Source: Rhodococcus sp. P1Y (GTDB taxonomy: Bacteria; Actinomycetota; Actinomycetes; Mycobacteriales; Mycobacteriaceae). Taken from it: a stretch of 64,000 nucleotides of DNA. Position 1 is the first letter of the stretch, and the number at the start of each line of letters is the position of its first letter. The DNA lies in contig NZ_CP032762.1 in NCBI RefSeq assembly GCF_003641205.1, positions 5,228,001 to 5,292,000 on the forward strand. Direction: 5' to 3'. Under the pieces are notes generated by a model. That model was not told the DNA's origin. It searched no databases and saw only the letters and a program-made list of their open reading frames with translations. Below are positions 1 to 9,965 of the stretch, in pieces. The translations under genes and the position numbers were made by a program.

Positions 1-1
1 A

Positions 2-709
2 ACGCGGCTTCATGTCGCGCACGGACTCCTCAGGACCCGCTCGACCACGCTCGACCGCAAACGTCTCAGGGGCACCTCCCTGTCCGAGCCACTGCTCCTA
101 CGAATCGCCAAGGGAGCCAAACTCACCGCCATCATGACGGGCGTCAGTGCGGAGAAGAAGGAGTCCTCGCTCCTGCTCCCTCAGGCGCCTGCGACCGAAG
201 CTCGACGCATGATGACCGTCGTCCTCGGCGACGCAGGATTGCGCGCCGACGCTCGGAAGCCTCTGCTGTCGCACGGACCTGTAGCGAGGCGCCGGAGATT
301 TACGCGAGCGGTGGTTCCCGTTCTCGTCGTCGCCGCTGGAGTCGGCGTTGCCGAAGCCCTCGGCGTTCCGGTCCCGCGCCTTGCCTGGGTTGCCATCGGT
401 GTCCTTCTGGTCGGTGCTGTCTTCGTCGCGTGGGATCGCTATCGCGGCCTGGGCCACGCAGTCCTACCGGGATGGCTCATCACCCAGCACGGCTCACTCG
501 ATCGCACCCGGCACAGCCTCGAAGCAGCAGGCATCATCGGATGGACGGTCCGCCAGACGTTCTTCCAGCGACGAGCCGGAGTTGCGACGATCGTCGCGGC
601 GACACCTGCGGGCGTCGGCCACTACGAGGTTCTCGACGTACCGATCGAACAGGCGTGGGCCCTCGTCGAGGCGGTCACTCCGGGAGCCGGCGACAAGTGG
701 GCCCAGTAG
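2..709 (+). CDS. PH domain-containing membrane protein, 3' part
   Basis: The frame is already open at the left edge and stops at 709, so the N-terminus is missing; 235 residues are visible. The first visible stretch (HGLLRTRSTTLDRKRLRG) is typical of the repeated bacterial PH (bPH2, YdbT-like) domain. Two hydrophobic helices follow, at about bases 311-374 and 383-437, and then a second PH-like segment (GHAVLPGWLITQHGSLDR). In this family, membrane helices separate PH repeats exposed to the cytoplasm; the biochemical role is unknown. The gene overlaps the start of the uracil-DNA glycosylase by 13 bases, so the two are probably co-transcribed. Family call is firm, function is not. Confidence 0.8.
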   Translation, partial: TRLHVAHGLLRTRSTTLDRKRLRGTSLSEPLLLRIAKGAKLTAIMTGVSAEKKESSLLLPQAPATEARRMMTVVLGDAGLRADARKPLLSHGPVARRRRFTRAVVPVLVVAAGVGVAEALGVPVPRLAWVAIGVLLVGAVFVAWDRYRGLGHAVLPGWLITQHGSLDRTRHSLEAAGIIGWTVRQTFFQRRAGVATIVAATPAGVGHYEVLDVPIEQAWALVEAVTPGAGDKWAQ

Positions 710-1410
710 AGCGCGTCGACCAACTCGATCACGCCGTGTCGCAGTGCCGCGCGTGCCGACGCTTGGTCAATTGGCGCGAAAAGGTCGCCACCGAGAAGCG
801 GGCCGCGTTTCGCGACCAAACCTATTGGGGTAGAGCGGTTCCCGGATTCGGCCCGGCAGACGCACGCGTACTGATAGTCGGGCTGGCTCCGGCAGCCCAC
901 GGTGCGAACCGCACCGGACGCATGTTCACCGGAGACCGCAGCGGCGACTACCTCTACGCGGCGCTGCACGCAGTCGGACTTGCCAACCAGCCCACGTCGA
1001 CGCACATCGACGACGGCTTGACGCTTCGAGGCGTCCGGATCACCGCGCCGGTGCACTGCGCACCGCCGGACAACAAGCCCACCGTCACCGAACGCGACCG
1101 CTGCCGGAAATGGCTCGACATCGAGCTTCGACTGCTGAAACCGACATTGAGATCGATCGTCGTACTCGGCGGTTTCGGTTGGCAGTCATTGCTGCCGACG
1201 CTGGAGAACAACGGTTGGGACATACCGCGGCCCAGGCCGAAGTTCGGACACGGCGTCGAAGTCGATCTGGGCGAAATACGGCTGTTCGGCAGTTATCACG
1301 TCAGCCAACGAAACACCTCTACCGGGACGCTGACCCCGTCGATGATCGAGGATGTGCTCCGGGCAGCGGGGTCGCATGCGGGGTTGTCAGTGTCTTCAGC
1401 CGCCAACTGA
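697..1410 (+). CDS. udgB: Type-5 uracil-DNA glycosylase (UdgB)
   Basis: Removes uracil, and in this family also hypoxanthine and other deaminated bases, from DNA to start base-excision repair. The 237-residue product has the family marks: N-terminal cysteines for the Fe-S cluster (CRACRRL), the active-site motif GLAPAAHGANRTGRMFTGD, a second cysteine segment (CAPPDNKPTVTERDRC) and the C-terminal loop SYHVSQRNT. I chose the GTG at 697 because the recognisable family sequence begins there (PVERVDQLDHAV) and GGGAG lies about 10 bases upstream; the same frame is open further left but codes nothing recognisable. It overlaps the upstream PH gene by 13 bases and, at its 3' end, the opposing membrane-protein gene by 92 bases. 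Confidence 0.93.
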   Translation: MGPVERVDQLDHAVSQCRACRRLVNWREKVATEKRAAFRDQTYWGRAVPGFGPADARVLIVGLAPAAHGANRTGRMFTGDRSGDYLYAALHAVGLANQPTSTHIDDGLTLRGVRITAPVHCAPPDNKPTVTERDRCRKWLDIELRLLKPTLRSIVVLGGFGWQSLLPTLENNGWDIPRPRPKFGHGVEVDLGEIRLFGSYHVSQRNTSTGTLTPSMIEDVLRAAGSHAGLSVSSAAN

Positions 1411-1768
1411 ACAACAGAATCCCGGGAGGGACCAAGCCCCCGAGAAGCAGGAAAGCCGTTCGCCAGTCGGCAAGCAACAGCACGTCGCCGCCGGGGCCGC
1501 CGAACATGCAGACCAGAATCGCAACGAAAAATGCGATCAACGGAGATGCAATCGCCACCGACTGCTCGGCGACCTTGCGCGAGGCGAACAGCAGCGTGAC
1601 ATTGGCTACGCCTGCCAGCAACGCACTCACGGGGAACGGGATCGGCCCGAGATACGCAGGTAGGAAGAAGACAGCCAAGATGCCACACAGAAAGCCGTCG
1701 AAAATCAGTACTGCGAGAGTTGCCCTCGACACGAGGACGACAGCATTGGATGCGGCCTTCGAGATCAT
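1319..1768 (-). CDS. Small hypothetical membrane protein
   Basis: I do not recognise this 149-residue protein. It is very hydrophobic with about four predicted membrane helices (roughly residues 17-40, 46-66, 71-91 and 103-124; third helix around AFFVAILVCMFGG) and a short Ser/Thr/Pro-rich tail. The last 30 codons overlap the end of the uracil-DNA glycosylase gene on the other strand. No clear ribosome-binding site precedes the ATG. It lies 28 bases downstream of a possible 52-codon ORF on the same strand and may be co-transcribed with it. The membrane topology is the only real evidence. Confidence 0.6.
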   Translation of the reverse strand: MISKAASNAVVLVSRATLAVLIFDGFLCGILAVFFLPAYLGPIPFPVSALLAGVANVTLLFASRKVAEQSVAIASPLIAFFVAILVCMFGGPGGDVLLLADWRTAFLLLGGLVPPGILLFSWRLKTLTTPHATPLPGAHPRSSTGSASR

Positions 1769-1796
1769 GCACCCAATACTGACGTATCCAGCGAGA

Positions 1797-1955
1797 TCAG
1801 GAGACCGGCGGGTATCCCAAAGCGGTCAACAGGTTGCTCAAAGCAGACGCGATGTCGGTCAAACCGTTCTGGTAGAGAATCTCCTGGCGCGGAAAGTCCG
1901 GCCTCAACGAATTCACGAACGCAGCAATGGCGTCCTGGACGATCCAGTTGTACAT
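1797..1955 (-). CDS. Possible small protein, 52 residues
   Basis: This ATG-started ORF begins MYNWIVQDAIAAF and ends NLLTALGYPPVS. About 80 percent of its codons end in G or C, as in real genes of this genome. A G-rich stretch (GGGGTGGGG) precedes the ATG by about 6 bases. A longer competing frame over the same bases (to 2001) has unnatural composition. The peptide looks like an amphipathic helix-forming small protein; small cell-wall porins of mycolata are this size, but I see no specific similarity and do not claim it. No function can be given. Confidence 0.4.
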   Translation of the reverse strand: MYNWIVQDAIAAFVNSLRPDFPRQEILYQNGLTDIASALSNLLTALGYPPVS

Positions 1956-2004
1956 ATGTGTGCCCCACCCCTACAGCTAGCCGACTAGTGATCGGCTTCA
2001 CAGT

Positions 2005-2868
2005 CTAGACCCCGGCGAACAGGTCACGCTCTTTGCCCGAAGAATCCGTCTCCCCCAACGTCCCGCGCACGAGTACGTACTGCTCGTCGGCCAGGATCGG
2101 CTGCACGATGTTGTTCGACAACGCGTACTCGACACCGGACGGAGCAACCGTGACCTGCGTAGCGTGTGCGCGGAGTGCTCGACGCTTGAGATCGACCACC
2201 TCCCGCACGTCCAGCGACGTGGTGACGACGTCGTCGGGCACGCTGGGCAGCTCGCCCGGCTCGGGCATGCGCCAGCCCTCGGGGACCTCGGAGATCGCGG
2301 CAATGCCACCGGAGAGCTGGGCTTCACCGGTGACCGTCCAGTAGAACTTCTGCGGAGTCCACGGCGCACCGGCCTCCGGGTAACGGTCGGAGCCGGAGAT
2401 GTCGAAGGCCTCGGTCACGAGCGAATGAACCTGCTGGTGGTCCGGGTGGCCGTAACCGCCCTCCGGGTCGTAACCGACGACGACATCAGGGCGAACGCTC
2501 CGCAGCACCGTGAGCATCGCCGACAACGCCTCGTCACGGTCCGCGTTGACGAATGCACGCGGATTCGACGCCGCAGCCGTGCCCACCATCCCGGAATCGC
2601 GCCAGCGGCCGGCTCCGCCGAGAAATATCGGCGACTGCGCACCGAGAATGCCGAGCGCGCCGTGCAATTCGTGGATGCGATATCCGCCGAGTTGGTCGGC
2701 TCGGTCCGCGACGAGGCCGGCCAAGTCGTCGCCGATGACTTCGCCCTCCTCGCCGAGCGAGCATGTAAGCACGGTGACCTCGACACCCGCTCGCGCGTAG
2801 TACGCGATCGTTCCGCCGGTGGTGATGGTCTCGTCGTCCGGATGCGCGTGCACCAGAAGCAGTTTCAC
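2005..2868 (-). CDS. mshB: Mycothiol biosynthesis deacetylase MshB
   Basis: Zinc-dependent LmbE/PIG-L family enzyme that deacetylates GlcNAc-inositol to GlcN-inositol, the second stage of mycothiol synthesis in the cytoplasm. Visible marks are the metal-binding motif HAHPDDE near the N-terminus, CSLGEEGEVIGD, FLGGAGRWRDSGM, and GYDPEGGYGHPDH with the second metal-binding histidine; the tail HATQVTV...LSNN matches MshB rather than Mca. The chosen GTG overlaps the stop codon of lpqW (GTGA), which suggests translational coupling. An alternative GTG seven codons upstream (2889) would lengthen the N-terminus slightly. As in M. tuberculosis, mshB lies close to lpqW and typA. Confidence 0.93.
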   Translation of the reverse strand: MKLLLVHAHPDDETITTGGTIAYYARAGVEVTVLTCSLGEEGEVIGDDLAGLVADRADQLGGYRIHELHGALGILGAQSPIFLGGAGRWRDSGMVGTAAASNPRAFVNADRDEALSAMLTVLRSVRPDVVVGYDPEGGYGHPDHQQVHSLVTEAFDISGSDRYPEAGAPWTPQKFYWTVTGEAQLSGGIAAISEVPEGWRMPEPGELPSVPDDVVTTSLDVREVVDLKRRALRAHATQVTVAPSGVEYALSNNIVQPILADEQYVLVRGTLGETDSSGKERDLFAGV

Positions 2869-4586
2869 TTGTTCTTCGCCCTCGTCCACGTTGGTGCGTC
2901 GCCGAAGATTCCGACCTCGATCGGTCCCGTCAACGACACACCGTCCACACCATTACCGACGGCAACGACAGAAGAATCTTGCACGATCGGCAGAACTGCG
3001 GACAAGTCCCACAGCCTGGGCTCGGCCTCCGCCCTCAACCGTTCACCGGGGACTTCGCCGCGCAGCGCTCGATTCACGACGTCCTCCAGATCGGGGATGC
3101 ACAAGCCCGACAGGTTGCTGGGCGGCGGAACTGGTACGTCCCGCTCGGCCACCGGAGCCGACGTTTCACTCGTCTGCACTGCTGGACAGGAGAATCGGGA
3201 CGCCATGACCGTTGCAGGGTCGATACCGGCGGACGACCATCCGACGATCGCGTCCACCTCGCCTCCGGTCAGCGCCGTGCTGTACAACTCCTCGGCCGGC
3301 AGCGGAGTCACCGACGCCTCGAACCCCGCACCGGCAAGCTGGTCGGCCGCAGTGTTGGCGACGGCGAGAGCGACGGTGTCGTTCTCCACGGCGCCGAGGA
3401 CGAATTCGGCGGGGACTCCGTCCTTCACGAGTGAGCCGTCGGGAAGCGTTGTGTACCCGGCACGTTGAAGAAGGGCGAGTGCGGCATCTCTTCCGATCGG
3501 CGCCGGGGCGGTCGCGGTGTATCCAGGATCGGACGGGCTGCTCAGTTGCGCGCGAGCCGGGTGATCGGCAGAACCGGAACCGGCAGCCACGGTCGACAAC
3601 AGGGAAGCGTCGAGCAGTCCCATAATCCCCTGTCGGACAGCAGGATCGACGAGACCGGGAGTGCGGCCGTTGAGCGTCACGTCGAGAACGCGCGGCTGAA
3701 ACCTGACGTCCGTTCGAACCCCTGGAATTGCCGCCAATTGCGCTCTCGTCGCGGTACTCGCACGAACCTGAGCAACCTGAGCATCGTTGGACCGCAACGA
3801 GTCCGCGAGTTGCGCTGCGGTGCCACCGCGTCGAAGAAGGATTTGGAACGGCAGCGCCGGCTCGCCCCAGAACCGGTCGTTGCGCTCGAGGAGGATCTCG
3901 TCGCGACCCTGATCTATCGACTTGATGTTGAATCTGCTACCCGACACGGGAACGTTCTCACTCAGGCCCGTCTCGAAACCCCCGAGTGAATCCTTGAGGA
4001 TGTGACTGGGCAGCAGATCGGTGAACAATCGCTGCCAGTTCGGATAGGGCTGTGAGAGAGTGACATTCACGGTTTTGCCGCCGCCGGATGACGCGACGTC
4101 GTCGATGAGCGCATACCCTGCCGGGTCGATGACGCCCGGTTGCGAAATCATCTGCTGCCACAGGTAACGGAAGTCTTCCGCCGCGATCGGCGCGCTGTCC
4201 GACCACTGGGCTTCGTTGCGGAGCTGATACGTGATGGTGAACGGGTTCTGCGACGTCACCTCGGCCGAGACGAGCACTGTCGAATCGGGAACCCAGACGG
4301 TCTTCGCCGGATCGATCGGATCGACAGCGGGCCGGAACGGGCTCGGCAGCACGAGGGCACTCACCGCGGCGTTCGCGGGAGATTGGTCGGCGAGAAGATG
4401 CGGGTTGAACCCGATTCCCACGTCGTCGATGGCGACCACGACCGGATCACCGGTCTCGGTGGGGGCGACGACAGTGGTCGTGGTGGTCGGAGTGGGCTCA
4501 CTCTCGACGGGAGGGGGCGGGTTGGCTGTGCACGATGCCAGTATCAGGGCGATCGCAGAGATGCCCACGGTGCGCAGTCGCCGCAA
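2865..4586 (-). CDS. lpqW: LpqW-like lipoprotein, ABC solute-binding fold
   Basis: A 573-residue lipoprotein of the SBP_bac_5 (oligopeptide-binding) family. The N-terminus has a signal peptide ending in the lipobox LASC, followed by a Pro/Thr-rich linker (about residues 24-45), then the binding-protein fold. In mycobacteria LpqW does not serve an ABC importer; it controls the flow of PIM intermediates into lipomannan/LAM and is encoded next to typA, exactly as here. No permease or ATPase gene is nearby, which supports the LpqW role. It is followed with overlap by mshB and preceded by a palindromic repeat separating it from typA. The family is certain, the LpqW identity likely from synteny. 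Confidence 0.82.
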   Translation of the reverse strand: MRRLRTVGISAIALILASCTANPPPPVESEPTPTTTTTVVAPTETGDPVVVAIDDVGIGFNPHLLADQSPANAAVSALVLPSPFRPAVDPIDPAKTVWVPDSTVLVSAEVTSQNPFTITYQLRNEAQWSDSAPIAAEDFRYLWQQMISQPGVIDPAGYALIDDVASSGGGKTVNVTLSQPYPNWQRLFTDLLPSHILKDSLGGFETGLSENVPVSGSRFNIKSIDQGRDEILLERNDRFWGEPALPFQILLRRGGTAAQLADSLRSNDAQVAQVRASTATRAQLAAIPGVRTDVRFQPRVLDVTLNGRTPGLVDPAVRQGIMGLLDASLLSTVAAGSGSADHPARAQLSSPSDPGYTATAPAPIGRDAALALLQRAGYTTLPDGSLVKDGVPAEFVLGAVENDTVALAVANTAADQLAGAGFEASVTPLPAEELYSTALTGGEVDAIVGWSSAGIDPATVMASRFSCPAVQTSETSAPVAERDVPVPPPSNLSGLCIPDLEDVVNRALRGEVPGERLRAEAEPRLWDLSAVLPIVQDSSVVAVGNGVDGVSLTGPIEVGIFGDAPTWTRAKNK

Positions 4587-4610
4587 CCCGCTCCTCCTTC
4601 GTCGGCGCCC

Positions 4611-4650
4611 GTGCGCGCGTAGTTACGTCAGGACGTAACTACGCACGCAC
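4611..4650. repeat. Palindromic repeat B, copy 1 (probable typA terminator)
   Basis: A 40-base near-perfect palindrome. The left arm at 4611-4629 (GTGCGCGCGTAGTTACGTC) pairs with 4632-4650 at 18 of 19 positions, leaving a 2-base centre. It lies between the 3' end of typA and the start of lpqW on the minus strand, a terminator position. A relative lies at 28735-28774, between edd and eda, in the same kind of position. Confidence 0.8.
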
Positions 4651-4668
4651 AGGCGCGGTAGCGCTTTC

Positions 4669-6606
<1,938 letters not shown>

Positions 6607-6793
6607 GCGAAAAATTCTCCTGGGTCGAATGCGGGCTCTAGTTCGCTAGCGGGCTTATGTCGCTAGAGAAGCGCGCTGCACCGCGAGATTCTCGCGACCG
6701 ATCGAGTTTACCCGCTGGCACAGGGTGACCTGCACCACGCAGTACTCTTGGCCTCGAGTTCACCTGAAATACACAGAAAAGCGAGCAAGGTAC
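6607..6793. promoter_or_regulatory. Divergent spacer typA / small Cys protein
   Basis: This 187-base spacer separates two divergently transcribed genes and contains no ORF with coding character. It must contain both promoters. I see no convincing operator palindrome or riboswitch in it. Confidence 0.4.
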
Positions 6794-6970
6794 ATGGGCA
6801 AGATCAAGGCCGAGAAGGTGTCGGGTCTCAAGCCCAAGAAGAAATGCTGCCGGAAGTCGACGCGGTGCCTCAAGTGCCCCGTGGTGATCATGCGCATGAA
6901 GAAGCTCGAGAACGCCGGAGCGACGGGCAAGGAACTCAAGAAGGGGCTCAAGAAGGCCCGGTCTGCCTGA
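6794..6970 (+). CDS. Conserved small Cys-containing basic protein
   Basis: A 58-residue, very Lys/Arg-rich protein with four cysteines arranged CC...C..C (KKCCRKSTRCLKCPVV), which suggests a metal-binding (zinc) knuckle. Related small proteins are widespread in actinobacteria next to typA/mutT2-type genes, but I know of no established function. The start at 6794 (MGKIKAEKV) is preceded by AAGG; the frame is open further upstream but that part looks non-coding. Its 3' end overlaps the opposing mutT2 gene by 23 bases. The basic charge and Cys cluster would fit nucleic-acid or ribosome binding, which is inference only. Confidence 0.8.
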   Translation: MGKIKAEKVSGLKPKKKCCRKSTRCLKCPVVIMRMKKLENAGATGKELKKGLKKARSA

Positions 6971-7346
6971 GCATCGAGCCGATCTCGGGAACCCAGGTGC
7001 GGTCGGCGTCGACGAGATCCATGACGCCCAAAGTGCGTGCGTCGACCCACCGGATATCCGAATGATCGAGCGCCACAGGCGTTCCCGAGATCAGCTCGAC
7101 CCGGTAGGCCCGGAGAATCAGTCCGTTCCCGACGGGCACCTCGCCGGACAGTTGCTCACCCACGGCCGTCTCGACGCCCAGCTCCTCCCGCAGCTCACGC
7201 TCCAAGGCAGCGTCGGGCGACTCGCCGTCCTCGACCTTGCCACCGGGCAGCTCCCACAGGCCTGCGAGCTCGGGTGGGCGTGCCCGTTGTGCGAGCAGAA
7301 GTAGCCCGTCGACGACCAGGGCGCCTGCGACAACCAGTCCTGTCAT
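6948..7346 (-). CDS. mutT2: Nudix (8-oxo-)dGTP diphosphatase MutT2-like
   Basis: A 132-residue Nudix hydrolase with a complete Nudix box (GGKVEDGE...RELREELGVE, about residues 35-57), the metal- and pyrophosphate-binding helix. MutT-type members cleanse the nucleotide pool of oxidised dGTP or, for mycobacterial MutT2, also dCTP or 5-methyl-dCTP. Placement beside phhB and pimE is the M. tuberculosis Rv1160 arrangement, which is why I prefer MutT2 over other paralogues; substrate preference cannot be read from sequence. It is divergent from phhB with only 15 bases between the starts. Confidence 0.85.
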   Translation of the reverse strand: MTGLVVAGALVVDGLLLLAQRARPPELAGLWELPGGKVEDGESPDAALERELREELGVETAVGEQLSGEVPVGNGLILRAYRVELISGTPVALDHSDIRWVDARTLGVMDLVDADRTWVPEIGSMLRQTGPS

Positions 7347-7361
7347 GCCACCATCGATTCC

Positions 7362-7652
7362 ATGACCGAATTACTCTCCGACTCCGATATCGACGCCGCA
7401 CTCACCGGATTGCCCGAGTGGAGTCTCGTCGACAAGTCCATCACCCGCACGGTCGAACTTCCGACGTTTCCGGCCGCCATCGAGTTCGTCTCTCGTATCG
7501 CGGTTGCCGCGGAGAGCGCCGATCATCATCCCGACATCGATATCCGCTGGCGAAAGCTGACCTTCACATTGTCCACGCACTCCGACGGCGGCCTCACGCA
7601 GAAGGACGTACGTCTGGCTCACGAGATCGATTCTCTGCTTCCCGACGACTGA
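7362..7652 (+). CDS. phhB: 4a-hydroxytetrahydrobiopterin dehydratase
   Basis: Pterin-4a-carbinolamine dehydratase family, which recycles the oxidised pterin cofactor after aromatic amino-acid hydroxylation. The 96-residue length is standard, and the family signature is present: AESADHHPDIDIRW followed by STHSDGGLTQKD, with the conserved His pair and the GGLT..D stretch. There is no phenylalanine hydroxylase in the window, so a role in another pterin or a molybdopterin pathway is possible. The 3' end overlaps pimE on the other strand by 59 bases. Matches Rv1159A in gene order. Confidence 0.92.
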   Translation: MTELLSDSDIDAALTGLPEWSLVDKSITRTVELPTFPAAIEFVSRIAVAAESADHHPDIDIRWRKLTFTLSTHSDGGLTQKDVRLAHEIDSLLPDD

Positions 7653-8805
7653 GCCGCGTGCGACCGGTGTAAATCGTCCAGCCGTAGACCAGCAGGACGC
7701 CGACGATGTCGACCGCGCCCAGCCACGCGAGTACGCCGGGCCGCGAGACCAGCCAGATCGACTCCTGGAAGAAGCTGAGGATCCACGGCACACCGACCAG
7801 GGTCGAGATCAACCAGTAGCCGGCGACGAGCCGAGTGCCCAGCAAGGTGCGATCGGGGCCGTGCAGGAGCCACACCAGCAGCGGAAGAACCCAGACCCAG
7901 TGGTGTGACCACGAGATCGGCGACACCGTCAAGCCCAGCAACTGCACGATGAGCAGTGTTCCGAGCCGGTCTCCCATCCGCAGCGATCGCCACGCCAGGA
8001 ACGCGAGCGCGGCGAAGACGAGTACACCCACTATCCAGGCGGGTCCCGACTCGACGTCATCGCCGGCTATGCGACTCATCGCGCCTCGAAGCGACTGGTT
8101 CCACACCGACCCGACAGGGCCGATGCGGTCGGCGTCCCCGAGCAGCGTGGTGAAGTACGTTCCCGCTTGATGGCCGAGAACCAGATAGCTGACGGCAACC
8201 GTTGCGACGAAGGCGACAGCTGAGAACGCCGCAGCCTTCCACCGCTTCGTGGCGAGGAAGTAGAGGCCGGTGATCGCCGGGGTCAGCTTGATCCCCGCGA
8301 TGAAGCCGATGATGCCTCCTGCCAACCACCACCGGGCGCTTCGGATCGCGACGAGTGCTCCGAGTGCAAGAAAAACGTTGACCTGGCCGTAGTCCAGAGT
8401 TGTACGTACCGGTTCGGTCCACAGGGCCAGGGCAGTCCACGCCATCGCGACGCGAGTGACATTCCGATCCGGGACCACCATCTCGAGGCTCAGCTTGACG
8501 AGCAGGAACATCGCCGCCATGGTCGCGAGCTGCCAGCACACCCCGACGAAGGTGAACGGCAGATAGTGCAGCGGGAAGAACACCAACGCTGCGAACGGCG
8601 GATACGTGAACGGGAGCGGGAAATCCGGCGTCTCCGCGGAGTACGTGAAGTCGTACAGGTCGTCGCGCAACAGAGCGGCCGAACCGTCGACGTAGACATG
8701 GAGGTCGACGAGGTTCATCCCGTTCTCGGTGGCGAAGGCCCAGACGAACCTGGCGATCACCGAGAGCGCAAGCAGAAGCGGTGCATATCGAACCAAGCGG
8801 TTCAC
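7594..8805 (-). CDS. pimE: Polyprenyl-P-mannose mannosyltransferase PimE
   Basis: GT87-family (DUF2029) integral membrane mannosyltransferase that adds an alpha-1,2-mannose to Ac1PIM4 on the outer face of the membrane, on the route to PIM5/PIM6. The 403-residue protein has about ten membrane helices. An early acidic motif (NLVDLHVY, Asp34) in the first outer loop corresponds to the catalytic Asp region of GT-C enzymes, and LDYGQVNVFL is the conserved family loop. The tail is basic. Position next to phhB and mutT2 mirrors the Rv1159 locus, supporting PimE over other GT87 paralogues. Confidence 0.88.
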   Translation of the reverse strand: MNRLVRYAPLLLALSVIARFVWAFATENGMNLVDLHVYVDGSAALLRDDLYDFTYSAETPDFPLPFTYPPFAALVFFPLHYLPFTFVGVCWQLATMAAMFLLVKLSLEMVVPDRNVTRVAMAWTALALWTEPVRTTLDYGQVNVFLALGALVAIRSARWWLAGGIIGFIAGIKLTPAITGLYFLATKRWKAAAFSAVAFVATVAVSYLVLGHQAGTYFTTLLGDADRIGPVGSVWNQSLRGAMSRIAGDDVESGPAWIVGVLVFAALAFLAWRSLRMGDRLGTLLIVQLLGLTVSPISWSHHWVWVLPLLVWLLHGPDRTLLGTRLVAGYWLISTLVGVPWILSFFQESIWLVSRPGVLAWLGAVDIVGVLLVYGWTIYTGRTRLSRREAENRSREPDVRPSA

Positions 8806-9092
8806 GTTCTCTACTGCTCCGTTCGGTTATCTCGCATATCGACAGCCGAGCTTATAGGGCGGTCCCGCGCGATCCGAACCAGCGGCTCACATAGAAACGT
8901 CGAACTAGTAAGGGATTGTCACAAATAACATTTGCATCACCAACCACACTATTCACACCAGTAACACGCTAATGTGCGTTGTCAGCGATCGCTGGGATCG
9001 GCTGTACAACGATGGGTCGTATACATAGAGTGGCCCCTCGAGCCAGCAACCGATTCACGGCCCGCTTTTTCGATGAGGATGGGGAATATCAA
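8806..9092. promoter_or_regulatory. Divergent spacer, AT-rich centre
   Basis: This stretch between pimE and the secreted-protein gene has no credible gene. Bases about 8905-8985 are clearly more AT-rich than the surroundings, as expected for promoters. The frame of the downstream gene is open back to 8979, but the residues there lack coding character and would precede a signal peptide, so I treat that part as leader. Confidence 0.4.
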
Positions 9093-9905
9093 GTGCTTCG
9101 TACCGGGTTAACGCGCAGGACCGTCACTGCTGCAGCTGTGGCGCTCGCTGCCGCGCTGGCTGTGCCGAATGTTGCAGCGGCCGAACCGTCCCCTCCCGCA
9201 GCGGAACTCCCGCCGTTCTTCCTCCCCACTCCTGATCAGCCGCTTCCCGATTACGCAGAGATCGAAGCACTCGCATCCTTCGCGCCTGCCATCCTCGGCG
9301 CTGCTGCAGGCCCCACGGACGTGGCCGGACCTCCTCAGGCAGACCTCCTCGGGCAGGCACGTGCGCTTCTCGAGAACTCGGCACTGCCGGATCAGGTCAA
9401 GTCCACCCTCGAGACGGTCATCACGTTTCTCGACGGCTCCGGCGGTGGCGGTCCCGAACTTCCGCCCGCAGACGGCCCAGTGATCGCGCAGTTCCTCTAC
9501 CCCACCATCGGCAAGGGCTGCATCTCGGACTCTGCTGATTCGGTCGGGACCGCTCTCGCTGTTCCCGGCCCTGCGACGCTTCCTCCTCCCGGCCCGCCCG
9601 CGGGTCAAGCAGGGTTCGTCTTCACCGCGCTCGGCACGGCCCCCATCGCTGCTGCGCAGGAAGCTCCGCTGACCGTCACCTGGCTCAACCTCGACAACCG
9701 TCGCACAGGCACTCAGGATCTGACGGGCGCATCGAACATCAATCCCGACGGACCCGCAACGGTCTCGACGATCGCCGACACCGGCCCTGGTCGCGTCCTC
9801 GCCGTCATCTCCGGTTCGATCACCACCCAGTCGAAGGAAGATCCGACGGCACCTGCTCGTACGTGTGGGTTCCTGCCGACCATAGGAACCGTCTACGTTC
9901 CCTGA
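9093..9905 (+). CDS. Secreted Ala/Pro-rich protein (Rv1157c-like), copy 1
   Basis: A 270-residue exported protein. From the GTG at 9093, preceded by GGGGAA at 8 bases, it begins with a basic N-region and a hydrophobic core (TVTAAAVALAAALAVPNVAAAEP), a clear signal peptide cleaved near AAA-EP. The mature part is rich in Pro and Ala and has two cysteines (GKGCIS and RTCGFLPTIG) that could form a disulfide outside the cell. The end, GFLPTIGTVYVP, closely resembles the end of the protein at 11806-12564 (FFFPTVGLVNVA), so the two are paralogues. Similar Ala/Pro-rich secreted proteins lie beside pimE in M. tuberculosis (Rv1157c/Rv1158c); function unknown. Confidence 0.8.
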   Translation: MLRTGLTRRTVTAAAVALAAALAVPNVAAAEPSPPAAELPPFFLPTPDQPLPDYAEIEALASFAPAILGAAAGPTDVAGPPQADLLGQARALLENSALPDQVKSTLETVITFLDGSGGGGPELPPADGPVIAQFLYPTIGKGCISDSADSVGTALAVPGPATLPPPGPPAGQAGFVFTALGTAPIAAAQEAPLTVTWLNLDNRRTGTQDLTGASNINPDGPATVSTIADTGPGRVLAVISGSITTQSKEDPTAPARTCGFLPTIGTVYVP

Positions 9906-9920
9906 CAGTCGCTATAGCAC

Positions 9921-9965
9921 GACTGCGTACACCTGCGGACATAAGCTCCGCCGGTGTACGCAGTC
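9921..9965 (+). terminator. Strong hairpin after secreted protein 1
   Basis: A perfect 13-base inverted repeat (GACTGCGTACACC at 9921-9933 with 9953-9965) extended inward by GCGG/CCGC after one mismatch, with loop ACATAAGCT. It starts 16 bases after the stop codon. There is no T-tract, which is common for actinobacterial terminators. Its right arm runs into the transporter remnant. Confidence 0.6.

Noticed and set aside
430..696. Upstream extension of the uracil-DNA glycosylase frame
   Set aside because: Overlaps the PH-domain gene in another frame and lacks family similarity; GTG at 697 fits family length.
1765..2001. 78-codon frame on the minus strand
   Set aside because: Unnatural composition; a 52-codon frame over the same bases has native codon use and is reported instead.
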